Of a stretch of DNA of 64,000 nucleotides, positions 38,469 to 47,461 are shown piece after piece (within the stretch, counting starts at the first letter, position 1; the number at the start of each line of letters is the position of its first letter). Source of the DNA: an uncultured cyanobacterium (GTDB lineage: Bacteria > Cyanobacteriota > Cyanobacteriia > Cyanobacteriales > Nostocaceae). Under the pieces are notes generated by a model. That model had not been told where the DNA came from. It did not search any database and was given only the letters and a program-made list of their open reading frames with translations. The translations under genes were made by a program, and so were the position numbers. The DNA lies in assembly GCA_903903925.1 (NCBI GenBank), contig CAIVAU010000191.1, positions 22,536-86,535 on the forward strand, read 5' to 3'.

Positions 38469-38732
38469 CTAGTTTTTCGAGTAAGTGTCTTCCACCGGTT
38501 GTCTTTGGTGTCGCCGCATTCCTTCTAGGGTTGCCTGTTCATTTTCATCTAGCCCATCTGCATAGGCATCATTGATGCTCTGAACCAGCTTTTGACTGTG
38601 ATGACGGTGTAGATAATCCTGAATCGCTATAGAGAACAAATCACTAGGAGAAATTTGCATTTCCTGCGCCAGGTTAGAAGCTTGTTCGTAAAGAGAATCA
38701 GGGATTACAATCTCTTGAATCATGGTCATCAA
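38469..38732 (-). CDS. RHH/antitoxin-like small protein
   Basis: The 87-residue protein opens with a ribbon-helix-helix-like pattern (MIQEIVIPDSLYEQASNLAQ, SDLFSIAIQDYLHRHHSQKL) and continues with an acidic tail (NDAYADGLDENEQATLEGMR). This resembles CopG/MazE-type antitoxins. No toxin gene is adjacent: downstream is the convergent lipoprotein gene and upstream is the NB-ARC gene. It may be an orphan antitoxin. Three nearby ATGs leave the exact start uncertain by a few codons. Confidence 0.65.
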   Translation of the reverse strand: MMTMIQEIVIPDSLYEQASNLAQEMQISPSDLFSIAIQDYLHRHHSQKLVQSINDAYADGLDENEQATLEGMRRHQRQPVEDTYSKN

Positions 38733-38771
38733 GGTTTGTGAGGCAATCAGTTAGGTACTTCTAGCTTAAGC

Positions 38772-41700
38772 TTAAACAGGGGAGATATCACCCCTTGCAA
38801 TTGCACCAAATGCCTTTAAAGAAGTTTTCTCTGCATCTGTCAAACCAGTTATACCTGTAATTTCCATCCGCTCATAAAGCCTGTCAGACTTGAGTTGGCG
38901 CAGTCGGCTACACTTGTTGACGTCCCAAAGCTGAATATTTTCATCTTCGCTACCACTAGCGAGTAATTGACCATCAGAACTAAAAGCGACTGAGCGAATT
39001 GGTGCTGTGTGTCCACGGGTAAGTGTATCTAAACAGACACCTGTACTCACTTGCCACAGCTTGATAGTTGTATCACCACTACCAGTAGCAAGGATTTGTC
39101 CATCAGGGCTAAATGCTACTGAGTAAACTTGTTTACTGTGTTGATCAAAGATATTTTGACATTCACCAGTGTTGAGATTCCACAGCCTGACAGTCTGGTC
39201 TTCGCTACCACTAGCCAGAAATTGCCCATCTGGACTAAATGCTACCGACCAAACTAAGTCTGTGTGATCTTGGAAAGTCTGAATACATTCCCCTGTAGGA
39301 ACATCCCAAAGCTTGATTGTATGGTCAGCACTACCACTGGCAAGGGTCTGACCATCGGGACTAAAAGCAACTTTCCAAACCCAATGGCTATGTCCTTTTA
39401 GGACTTTCAGGCACTTACCCGTGTGGAGATCCCAGATCCGAATGGTTCGGTCTTCGCCACTACTGGCAAGGGTTTGCCCATCGGGACTAAAAACGACTGT
39501 CCACACCCAGTTCGTATGTCCTTCTAGTGTTTTGATGTATTTGCCGTTACTAAAATCACTAATCTTCCAAAGCTTGACCGTATTGTCAGCACCACCACTA
39601 GCCAGAATTTGCCCATCTGGGCTAAAGGTAACAGAACGAATGCGTCCTTGATGTCTGCCTAGAGAGCGGCATTCACCTGTACGTGAGTCCCAAAGCCTGA
39701 TCATATGGTCATCGCTACCACTGGCTAAGATCCCTCCAGAGGAGATTGGACTAAATGCTACAGAATAGACATCACGGGTGTAGCCTTGCAATACATTGAG
39801 GCTATCGCCTGTGGCTACATCCCAAAGCCTTGCTGTTTGGTCATCACTGCTACTAATTAGCGTGCGCCCATCGGGACTAAAGGCGATCGCACACACCTGG
39901 CTATTATGCCCTCGTAAGGTTAACAGACATCGACTCGTGGCCATATCCCATAACTTGATTGTCCGGTCTTCACCGCAGCTGGCAAGGGTTTGACCATCTG
40001 GACTAAAGCGTACAGAGTACACTCTTTTGCTTTGCCCATTCAGAGATTTCTGACATTCTCCTGTGGTCAGGTTCCAAAGTTTGACCGTTTCGTCTTCGCT
40101 GCTACTTGCTAGTACTTTCCCATCTGGACTAAATGCCACTGAGTAAACCTTGCTACTATGACCCCTCAAGGTTTTCACGCATTCACCCGTGTTGATATCC
40201 CACAGCTTAATTGTACCGTCGCCGCTCCCACTGGCTAAGATCTCCCCTTCGCCTCCCTGAGTCGGAATCGGACGGAAGGTCACTGATAACACCCAATCAG
40301 TATGACCTTTAAGGGTTTTCAGACAATTTCCATTCACATCCCAAAGTTTAATGGTTTTATCTTCACTAGCACTTGCCAAAATCGTGCCTTGAGGGTTAAA
40401 GGCAACAGAGTATACTTTATTGGTATGTTCTTTCAGTGTATGTAGACACTCCCCTGTCTGTACATTCCAGAGCTTAACAGTGTAATCTCCACTACCGCTA
40501 GCTAGAAGTTTGCTGTCTAGACTGAAGGCGAGTGCCCAAACCCAAGCAGTATGCCCTCTGTAGATCCGTAGTTGCTTGATATCGGAAGTCCGCCAGAGAC
40601 GAACTTCTCCGTTGATGACACCTGTAGCAAAGTACTCTCCATCACGACTAAATCTGACTGATACTAGGCTTGACATTGTTTCAGCAAATGCCGAACCAGT
40701 TAAATCACCGTTTGTAAAGCTCGTATTCTGTAAATTCACATCTTTAAGATATGCCTGACAGATCGTCAGATTGGAAAAATCTCGACCACTTAAATCAATC
40801 TGTGATTGATGAATTTGAAGTTGACGCAGCAGATTGATCAGGTTTCCAGCCGCATATCCTTTTTGCAGAGGAGATTGTTGTTGTAAGCTAGCTAGCATCC
40901 GACGTAACTTGGACTCTAATTCTTTACCAAAAGTATTAAGTAGCTTCTTTTTGACTGGTTCGAGAATTAATCGCTCTTGTGCTTTGCGAATGTAGTCGAG
41001 CGACCTTGCCTTCATCAGTGGATAATTGTCAAGAAATCCTAAACAGTTTCCTTCGCACACTTCTTGATAAGTTTTTTCAATCAATTGCTCTGTAGCATAC
41101 TCCATCACTACAGATGAGGCGCGAAATCTACCAGAACCTGCGTCTTTTTCAATCAGAGAGCGTCGTAATAGTGACTCTACCGCTTCTAAGACTCTGATTG
41201 CTGATTCTGCTGTCAATAGGTCGTCTTTAAGTTCTTTCAGGGAAACATAGTCGCGATGAATTGCCAACCAGTACATCAGCGTTATTTCTAACTCCGACAG
41301 GCGATTAAATTGCTTGGCTAAAAGATTCCGAATGTCTCCATAAACTGCTGTTTCTTGCTGAATTTCGTTTAAAAATTCACCCACATTATTGCTAAATAAA
41401 TCGTAAACTGTCGTGGCAACTATCTTTAACGCTAAGGGGTTGCCAGAGTATCGTGCGACTAATTCACTCAACTGACTATCTGAACACGAAAATCCCTTCG
41501 CCTGTAGCATTGTCCTAGCTTCTTCTGTGTTCAGTCCTCCAAGGTGTAACACCTTGACCGGCAGGTTTTTCCCCTCCAGTAGTGCGACTTGCCTGGGCTT
41601 TTCCTGACTAGTTAGTAGTAGACAACTTTTGTGTGCTGCTTCGGCAACTTTTTTAAAAAAATAGCCGTATTTCTCATATCCTTCTTGGTACTCTCCCGCC

Positions 41701-42401
41701 CTTTCGTAAGGTCTACCTGCACCACTACGCAGCACGGCTTCGACTTTATCTAAAATCACTAAACAACGGTATTTTTTCAAAATATCAATCAGCCGCAATA
41801 TTTTACTGTTCTCGTTGTCTAGCAACTCAGATTCAGTTTCTTTGGGTAGGAACTGCAATAGTTGTGTGAGAATCTCATTTAGAGATGGAGCATTGTGAAG
41901 CGATCGCCAAAACAGGTAGTCAAAATTTACCTGTACCTTTTTTGCCACCTGTGCTGCTAGCACTGTCTTACCAATACCTCCCATACCTAACACCGTCACC
42001 AAACGACAGCGATGGGAACTATCGCCCACAATCCACTGTTCTAAGTCAGCAATTTCCTCTTCTCGACCCCAAAAACCATCCGCATCAACTGCTTCACCCC
42101 AATCCTCACAAGATGTTTGGCCAATTCCTGAATTTGCTTGGTATTCAACCAATAGCTTTTGCTTCAGGTTATTGAGTTTTTTGTTACCACTGCCTTCTAT
42201 GCCAAATTTACGGTAGCTTTCTCCTAATCTTTTTCTCACCGCTGCTTGGGAAATCTGCAACCTGGCAGCTATCTGGATACCTGACCAGTTATTTAATGCC
42301 ATCAGCAGGGCATCTAGTTCTGTTTGAGTAACACCGTACGTGGTTGCTACCTCTGTGATAAAAGTTTCTGGAAGCTGAAACATAGCGGTAGCGATCTCCA
42401 T
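38772..42401 (-). CDS. NB-ARC STAND NTPase with 14 WD40 repeats
   Basis: From the ATG at 42401 (a GTG five codons earlier is also open) the protein has about 1209 residues. The N-terminus (about 10-70) is an HTH-like segment (TTYGVTQTELDALLMALNNW, ISQAAVRKRLGESYRKFGI), of the kind that precedes NTPases in cyanobacterial STAND proteins. The NB-ARC domain has P-loop GMGGIGKT (~139-146) and CLVILDKVEAVL as Walker B. A pentapeptide-like stretch (IDLSGRDFSNLTICQAYLKD) leads to 14 regular WD40 blades, enough for two seven-blade propellers. It would oligomerise on ligand sensing; the effector is not evident. A deleted copy lies at 19353-19577. Confidence 0.93.
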   Translation of the reverse strand: MEIATAMFQLPETFITEVATTYGVTQTELDALLMALNNWSGIQIAARLQISQAAVRKRLGESYRKFGIEGSGNKKLNNLKQKLLVEYQANSGIGQTSCEDWGEAVDADGFWGREEEIADLEQWIVGDSSHRCRLVTVLGMGGIGKTVLAAQVAKKVQVNFDYLFWRSLHNAPSLNEILTQLLQFLPKETESELLDNENSKILRLIDILKKYRCLVILDKVEAVLRSGAGRPYERAGEYQEGYEKYGYFFKKVAEAAHKSCLLLTSQEKPRQVALLEGKNLPVKVLHLGGLNTEEARTMLQAKGFSCSDSQLSELVARYSGNPLALKIVATTVYDLFSNNVGEFLNEIQQETAVYGDIRNLLAKQFNRLSELEITLMYWLAIHRDYVSLKELKDDLLTAESAIRVLEAVESLLRRSLIEKDAGSGRFRASSVVMEYATEQLIEKTYQEVCEGNCLGFLDNYPLMKARSLDYIRKAQERLILEPVKKKLLNTFGKELESKLRRMLASLQQQSPLQKGYAAGNLINLLRQLQIHQSQIDLSGRDFSNLTICQAYLKDVNLQNTSFTNGDLTGSAFAETMSSLVSVRFSRDGEYFATGVINGEVRLWRTSDIKQLRIYRGHTAWVWALAFSLDSKLLASGSGDYTVKLWNVQTGECLHTLKEHTNKVYSVAFNPQGTILASASEDKTIKLWDVNGNCLKTLKGHTDWVLSVTFRPIPTQGGEGEILASGSGDGTIKLWDINTGECVKTLRGHSSKVYSVAFSPDGKVLASSSEDETVKLWNLTTGECQKSLNGQSKRVYSVRFSPDGQTLASCGEDRTIKLWDMATSRCLLTLRGHNSQVCAIAFSPDGRTLISSSDDQTARLWDVATGDSLNVLQGYTRDVYSVAFSPISSGGILASGSDDHMIRLWDSRTGECRSLGRHQGRIRSVTFSPDGQILASGGADNTVKLWKISDFSNGKYIKTLEGHTNWVWTVVFSPDGQTLASSGEDRTIRIWDLHTGKCLKVLKGHSHWVWKVAFSPDGQTLASGSADHTIKLWDVPTGECIQTFQDHTDLVWSVAFSPDGQFLASGSEDQTVRLWNLNTGECQNIFDQHSKQVYSVAFSPDGQILATGSGDTTIKLWQVSTGVCLDTLTRGHTAPIRSVAFSSDGQLLASGSEDENIQLWDVNKCSRLRQLKSDRLYERMEITGITGLTDAEKTSLKAFGAIARGDISPV

Positions 42402-43049
42402 TTCATCTTGCTCCACACAACGTATTAGTATGTGAGATATCTTTTATAGCATTCACTAGCCTAAAAAAGATTATTTTTCTTGATTTCTTTGGCATTACAT
42501 GATCTTATCAGTTTTTGTCTATTTTTCTCACAAGGATGAGAGAACATCGGTTTGTTCAGGACTTAACACCTGCCCTGAATGTCAGGATATCTTGACATTC
42601 AACAAAGATCCGTCTACACAAGAGAGTTTTATTGCTTACGTAAGTAGACTTTGCCTGAAGAATGGGAAGATTCGTAGAAATACGTATCAGGAGTTAGGAG
42701 TTAGGAGTGAATTGGTCTAAAGCAGAACGTTTTAAACCTTTGGAACATAATGAAAAATTTTTACCCTGCTTGAAACCTACAACATAGGCATGGGGTATTC
42801 TGACTTCTGACTCCTTTGCATCACTTCAACTTGTTATCTGTATAAAAGACTACGATTTACATTATAACAATGTGAGAAAAAAATAGCCAAAACCTATAAA
42901 CTGCTTTATAGAGAACATATATCTTAAAAAAAAATATGTTTTATACATTGCTATTTCTTTTTTTTATAGCTAAAGTATAGGTACGTGAGAAGAGCTTAAT
43001 GCCAGTGAATTGCAGTTAAGACTAACGGTCTACCTTACGGAGAAACAAT
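42402..43049. other. Intergenic region with a heptamer repeat
   Basis: No supported gene. A 73-codon frame at 42499-42720 ends in heptamer-repeat sequence and shows no family features. A GAGTTAG repeat lies at 42688-42710. The AT-rich stretch 42890-43000 probably contains the promoter for the gene at 43050. Confidence 0.5.
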
Positions 43050-43439
43050 ATGACCTCCTCAGAATTAAGCACATTTTTCGGCGGTTCTAATGTCACTAAA
43101 GTGTATTTGAAAATTGAAGATACGCCTCCAGAAGCGTTGCCGGCAGTCAGGCTGCAACACAAAGAAACGCTAGAGATACCGAAACAATCCTACTTGATTG
43201 AGTTACATCCGGTTTTTTCGCAAATAAACTTTCTGCTGCTTGAAACTTTGTCGGTAACTCAACATGGTGAGTTCATAACTCGTAGTAAAAAGGGGAAATA
43301 CGAAACAATAGTTGAACTAGGAGGACACATTACTCAACGCTACTGTCTGACTAATCAGGAACTAAAGGAAGTTCAACAAATATACGATAACATCCTAGAA
43401 GCCTGGATCGGATTGAGGCAGGGTTATAAAAAAAACTGA
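43050..43439 (+). CDS. Hypothetical soluble protein
   Basis: The 129-residue protein starts at an ATG with GGAG seven bases upstream. It is predicted soluble and alpha/beta, with FFGGSNVTKVYLKIEDTPPE at the start and a C-terminal helix (LTNQELKEVQQIYDNILEAW). I do not recognise the family. It precedes the four-gene membrane cassette but is separated from it by ~280 bases of repeats, so co-transcription is uncertain. Confidence 0.6.
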   Translation: MTSSELSTFFGGSNVTKVYLKIEDTPPEALPAVRLQHKETLEIPKQSYLIELHPVFSQINFLLLETLSVTQHGEFITRSKKGKYETIVELGGHITQRYCLTNQELKEVQQIYDNILEAWIGLRQGYKKN

Positions 43440-43440
43440 G

Positions 43441-43511
43441 CGAAAATAGGGAGTGGGGTGTGGGGGGTGGAGAGTGTGGGGGGTGTGGGAAGTGTGGGGG
43501 GTGTAGGGAGT
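43441..43511. repeat. G-rich tandem repeat (GTGTGGGG units)
   Basis: Imperfect GTGTGGGG/GTGGGGGGT units sit next to the heptamer array. It is strongly strand-asymmetric (G on the plus strand), with potential for G-quadruplex formation. Confidence 0.7.
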
Positions 43512-43521
43512 CATATCTTCC

Positions 43522-43617
<96 letters not shown>

Positions 43618-43722
43618 TAAATATTTGGCTTCTGATAAACGAGAAGTTTACAAGCCGGAGAAGTGATTTCAATACTTTCCGGCTTTTTATTTAGATTCGT
43701 TTTTTTTTGGAGGAATAGTCTT

Positions 43723-44346
43723 GTGAAAAGCACTCAGCTAATAATGGTTTTGGCGATCGCCGCTCTCGTTGCCAGCAAGTCCGTTTACCTGAAGGGTGCC
43801 AACCCAAATCAAGGCATCGCCATTGCTGATCAACAGCAGCCAGAAATTTATCTCGCCCTTGAAACTAACTCACCAGAAACTACTGAACTCGACCAAAACA
43901 TTCTCTACAGCTTGTCGAGGCGGACAAAAAATTGGTGGACTGTGGTTGATATCTTCGTAGGAGAGAAGGTGCAAAACCTGTATTCTCACGTAGCTACACG
44001 TCGGGATTTTGAAGCGCTATTGCAGCAACTCAAAGTCATGCCATCGTCTGAGGAAGCTTTGATTCAAGCGATGCAGCGCTTCAAAGATGAGGTTGAGCAG
44101 AACAAACAGCAATCTATCTCCGGATTCATCATTACTAAAGGAACTGCCAACCCATCAACTCTCGCAGCCATTCGTCAAATTTGTCAAAAGCTAGCGCAAA
44201 TTAACTCTACCAAAGTGCATATCGCCATCATTGGTCTTTCTGCTGAGAATCGCTTGCCAATGTCTACTGCTGTTGCACCTTTAAGTCATCATGTGCAGTT
44301 TGCCGGTACAAACCAGCAAGAGTGGCAACAACTGATTAAGTTTTAG
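43723..44346 (+). CDS. Secreted or membrane-anchored unknown protein, first gene of a membrane cassette
   Basis: I choose the GTG at 43723, which has GGAGG upstream; a more upstream GTG is open. The 207-residue protein has an N-terminal signal/anchor (LIMVLAIAALVASKSVYL). A soluble domain follows with alternating strands and helices (WTVVDIFVGEKVQNLYSHVA, SGFIITKGTANPSTLAAIRQ, KVHIAIIGLSAENRLP). This vaguely resembles a vWA or Rossmann fold without a MIDAS motif. Its TAG lies inside the AGGAGG site of the next gene, so the two are coupled. The function is unknown. Confidence 0.7.
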   Translation: MKSTQLIMVLAIAALVASKSVYLKGANPNQGIAIADQQQPEIYLALETNSPETTELDQNILYSLSRRTKNWWTVVDIFVGEKVQNLYSHVATRRDFEALLQQLKVMPSSEEALIQAMQRFKDEVEQNKQQSISGFIITKGTANPSTLAAIRQICQKLAQINSTKVHIAIIGLSAENRLPMSTAVAPLSHHVQFAGTNQQEWQQLIKF

Positions 44347-44354
44347 GAGGTTAC

Positions 44355-45527
44355 ATGAAAATTTTAAGTTGGCTGATGAACTGGTTCAGAAGTTTAATCT
44401 ACCTCGACAGCCCCCAAATACCTTGGCGCTGGGGAAACTGGGAGGTCGAGAGTTTGTTCGAGAATCCCCACACTCGATCCCTTGCTGTATTTTTAGAGAC
44501 TCTTGAGCCTCAACTTTTAGCACAGTGGTATGCCAGTGTTGCGCCTGCATCTGCAGAAGCCCGTAAGGCTGCGATCGCCCTCGATCAACTCCAACAGGAG
44601 AAAAATGAGGTTGCGGCAAAGTTGGCAGATTTGGAAATTGTTTGTGATGACAGTTCTAGCAGCAACAATTCCTCAAAGCGTACCTACATCGACGCTCAAA
44701 ATAGCTGGGAATGGCTGCTGACAATTGGTTTATCCCTGATGCTTTTTTTAGGGATTGCGGAACCCCTAGGGATTGATCTCGAAAACCCTACCGAAAAACT
44801 TCCTTTATTTGGTTTGGCGCTACTAGGGGCGATTTGTCTTACCGCTGGTGCAAAGTTGATGGTGATTCGTTGGGTAAAAGCCACCCGTAGTGACGAACCC
44901 AAAAGGAGTTGGTACGATGACAAGCGCCATGCTAACCCGGTAGCTTTTTGGTGGCGCATCTTCTCTGGGGACAGTGCTGTATGGCTGAGTTTGGCGATCG
45001 TCTTGTTGGAAATGGCATTCGCCGGACCAGGACTTATGAGTCACTTACAACCCACATTGCAAAAACAATTGTTGATTCAGGTTTCAGCCTATATAGGTGC
45101 AGGAATTGCCGCCTTAATCAATATTGGCTTAGCGTGGGGTACTGCTCTTGAGGAAATTCACTCTCACAATGAATATTTACAGGAGTTAGCAACAGAGTCA
45201 GCGCAACAACAAGAGTTATCTTGGCAAGAAGCCCAAGAAAGAAAATTTGCTGCCAGGCGACAGGCAAAAGTTACCAAAGTCGCCTTCAACGAACTGATGC
45301 TAGAAGTTAAGGAGCAGAAACGGTTTGTGGAAGACCTGAGAAAACGTGCTCAACAAGAACATGAGCGTTGGGAAGCTACTGTAAAGCGCTGCTTTAGAAG
45401 ATGGCACAATGCTGATCCTAAAAGATTGGAAAGGTTTAAGCAGTTCTACAGTCAATTGAATCAATACACACATGATGACGCAGTCATCGGAAATGGGAGA
45501 GGAAAGGGATTAGGAGTTAGGAGTTAG
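44355..45527 (+). CDS. Membrane protein with flanking coiled coils
   Basis: The 390-residue protein follows an ideal AGGAGG site. It has a helical N-terminal region (~70-105 coiled coil) and about four membrane helices (WEWLLTIGLSLMLFLGIAEP, LFGLALLGAICLTAGAKLMV, AVWLSLAIVLLEMAFAGPGL, VSAYIGAGIAALINIGLAWG). A long charged C-terminal coiled coil follows (about 290-370). The final GLGVRS and stop are supplied by a GAGTTAG heptamer repeat. I do not recognise the family. It is the second gene of the four-gene cassette. Confidence 0.7.
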   Translation: MKILSWLMNWFRSLIYLDSPQIPWRWGNWEVESLFENPHTRSLAVFLETLEPQLLAQWYASVAPASAEARKAAIALDQLQQEKNEVAAKLADLEIVCDDSSSSNNSSKRTYIDAQNSWEWLLTIGLSLMLFLGIAEPLGIDLENPTEKLPLFGLALLGAICLTAGAKLMVIRWVKATRSDEPKRSWYDDKRHANPVAFWWRIFSGDSAVWLSLAIVLLEMAFAGPGLMSHLQPTLQKQLLIQVSAYIGAGIAALINIGLAWGTALEEIHSHNEYLQELATESAQQQELSWQEAQERKFAARRQAKVTKVAFNELMLEVKEQKRFVEDLRKRAQQEHERWEATVKRCFRRWHNADPKRLERFKQFYSQLNQYTHDDAVIGNGRGKGLGVRS

Positions 45528-45531
45528 GAGA
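45509..45531. repeat. Heptamer repeat supplying a gene's stop codon
   Basis: Three GAGTTAG units encode the last residues (GVRS) and the stop of the gene at 44355-45527. Confidence 0.8.
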
Positions 45532-45607
45532 ATCTCATCTACAAAGAGATAGGGTTTGAGTATTGATAATAGTTTCTTTACAAAAAAAGTTAGGGAGATT
45601 TCTAGCC

Positions 45608-46009
45608 ATGAACGACGATCAACAAATACCAAATAAATCCCAGGTCAATGTTGAGTTACCTAGTGGATTTGGGGGGAGACGACTTCAGCAATTTGATATT
45701 CAGGGTAGTAGAACTCATCCAGTTGATGATTTTAACTGGTATGTCCTTAATCAACTAGGTATTCCTGCCAGAGTTCCTGATGTTATGGCAGATATGTTGC
45801 TGTGGATAGCTGCTAGCTCATTTGTGGGTTCTGTGGGTAAGCAATTGATTCGACTTCCGGGTGTGGCTGCGATCGCTGGCATGATTTTAGCTATTGCAGT
45901 TGTTCTCTCTATTTACATACTCAAAATTGCTACCTTACCACAAATTCGTTGGTCTCTGGTTTACCGTTGGTTCTTAATTTTTACTGGAATATCTTTGGGG
46001 GTTCGCTAA
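45608..46009 (+). CDS. Two-TM membrane protein of the cassette
   Basis: I start at the ATG at 45608 (MNDDQQIPNKSQ), giving 133 residues; an upstream frame of 15 codons is open. A hydrophilic N-terminus is followed by membrane helices including VAAIAGMILAIAVVLSIYIL and YRWFLIFTGISLGV. Its TAA overlaps the ATG of the next gene (TAATG), a sign of translational coupling. No family is recognised. Confidence 0.65.
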   Translation: MNDDQQIPNKSQVNVELPSGFGGRRLQQFDIQGSRTHPVDDFNWYVLNQLGIPARVPDVMADMLLWIAASSFVGSVGKQLIRLPGVAAIAGMILAIAVVLSIYILKIATLPQIRWSLVYRWFLIFTGISLGVR

Positions 46010-46371
46010 TGTCTAACATTGATTTGGCTCAACAACAAAAATGGCTCGATGACTATCATCGCTCAGTTAGAGGAGCGTTAGCAGGACTGATTGCCGGGTG
46101 CGGTATTTATCTGATTGGTGGATACAGTAATATACCATTGGTCAGGTCAACCTGCTCTTTGCTAGCTACCTTTTCTGCCTATTCAGTTATACAAGTACGA
46201 TGGATAACCAGAAGTAATCAGGCTGTTCTGGAAAAAAGTAGAGATATTTCAGCACAGGCTACGGTTGATCATTTATTCTTGGGTATGCGCCCAGAAGATC
46301 TAATGTCTCAATCGACTGATAGTACCAATGGTATCTCTATTTTACCTTTGTCTCCTGGTAATGATAACTGA
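46009..46371 (+). CDS. Small two-TM membrane protein, last gene of the cassette
   Basis: The 120-residue protein starts at the ATG that overlaps the previous stop. It has two membrane helices (GALAGLIAGCGIYLIGGYSN, LVRSTCSLLATFSAYSVI) and a hydrophilic C-terminus. No family is recognised. Tight overlap with 45608-46009 suggests the two products form a complex. Confidence 0.65.
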   Translation: MSNIDLAQQQKWLDDYHRSVRGALAGLIAGCGIYLIGGYSNIPLVRSTCSLLATFSAYSVIQVRWITRSNQAVLEKSRDISAQATVDHLFLGMRPEDLMSQSTDSTNGISILPLSPGNDN

Positions 46372-46450
46372 TGCCAATTTAGAGGCGTTGCGATCCAACG
46401 TCTCTAGAACGTATCAACGATGAGCCGAACTAAGCTAGCACCGCTGCGCG

Positions 46451-46483
46451 GAAGTCAAAAGTCAAAAATCAAAAGTCAAAAGT
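46451..46483. repeat. STRR array (GTCAAAA units)
   Basis: Five units of GTCAAAA/ATCAAAA follow the membrane cassette. It is the inverse of the TTTTGAC array at 24875. Confidence 0.75.
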
Positions 46484-46499
46484 AATATATATCAAGGCT

Positions 46500-46558
46500 G
46501 ACGGGTTGGTAGTGTGAGCGTCTCGCTCACGAAGCGAGCTTTCCGGCTCACACTACCC
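46500..46558. repeat. 59-bp hairpin repeat, copy 1
   Basis: GGTAGTGTGAGC and GCTCACACTACC form the outer stem, and CGTCTCGCTCACGAAGCGAG an inner one. It is nearly identical to 46606-46664. Confidence 0.85.
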
Positions 46559-46591
46559 ATCAATTTAACCTTGACAGACCACTAGTGCTCT

Positions 46592-46680
46592 GTGTCATTA
46601 ATTTTGACGGGTTGGTAGTGTGAGCGTCTCGCTCACGAAGCGAGCTTTCCGGCTCGCACTACCCAGCAAAATTAATGACA
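46592..46680. repeat. Hairpin repeat copy 2 with added inverted ends
   Basis: The same 59-bp hairpin (46606-46664) is enclosed by TGTCATTAATTTTG (46592) and CAAAATTAATGACA (46667), a perfect 14-bp inverted repeat. The whole looks like a foldback element. Confidence 0.75.
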
Positions 46681-46687
46681 TGAACTA

Positions 46688-47020
46688 CTAGGTTCTCCAA
46701 AAAGAAATTATCAACCCACCGCTGATAATTAAAGCCCCGCCAACAATGATGGGAACACTAGGTTTTTGACCGAAGGCAAAATAGTTAATTAGTTGGGCGA
46801 CAAAGAAAAACATTGCAACATAAACACCAAGCAGACGTCCAAAATCCCAACTGGGGAGGTTAACAACGACGCCATAACTAAATAAGACAATGCCACCTAA
46901 AAACAAAAACTCAGCTCGTTTTACCAACAAGGTGCTATGTAAGCCTGTTCGCACCAAGGCATCGCCACTTGCCTCAAGTACAGCAGCAGCAAACAAAAGC
47001 AACAAATAAAATCCGCTCAT
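46688..47020 (-). CDS. SMR/EamA-like small membrane protein
   Basis: The 110-residue protein has four membrane helices (FYLLLLFAAAVLEASGDALV, AEFLFLGGIVLFSYGVVVNL, VYVAMFFFVAQLINYFAFGQ, IIVGGALIISGGLIISFW). The early Glu in AVLEASGDALVR is reminiscent of the essential Glu of small multidrug-resistance proteins. It may export a small compound or be a half-size EamA-type protein. GAGGG lies upstream of the ATG. It stands alone. Confidence 0.65.
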   Translation of the reverse strand: MSGFYLLLLFAAAVLEASGDALVRTGLHSTLLVKRAEFLFLGGIVLFSYGVVVNLPSWDFGRLLGVYVAMFFFVAQLINYFAFGQKPSVPIIVGGALIISGGLIISFWRT

Positions 47021-47461
47021 CAGTCAGCACCCTCTATCCAGCGTAGCGTTTACAATTTAGAATCCTCAGATCTGTCTTCCGGAGGAGAAATTAAAAATAA
47101 TGCGATGGGGGAAAACTTGCGTCTTTATGGACGATTTCTTGGTCAAAAGAATTATTTTCCTCATTTGTCGGTAATCAGCAATATTGCCCGACAGTCCGAA
47201 AAACTGCATACCCAAAATGTATATAGATATAAACCTGAACATCTGCCAGTTTAGTCACACTTTAGGATTCCTCTAGTATGTTAATTTTGCGGATGACAGT
47301 CACCGAAAGAGTTCATGCAGTTTCTGTGTCGTCACGATGGAAGAAATTCCCGATTAAATCTAGGTTTTATCCTCCCGCATTGGAACAGAGATGACCTGTG
47401 AAAAATTATCGCCTAAAAACCCTCAGAATTAACACACTAGGACTCCTCCAGTTAAAATCTC
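47021..47461. other. Intergenic region upstream of the CHAT gene
   Basis: I see no gene or clear repeat in these 441 bases. They should contain the promoters of the SMR-like gene (minus) and the CHAT gene (plus). Confidence 0.5.

Noticed and set aside
42499..42720. 73-codon frame upstream of the hypothetical gene at 43050
   Set aside because: It has a CPEC motif by chance but no second cysteine pair, ends in heptamer repeat sequence and lacks a ribosome site. I left it within the intergenic note.
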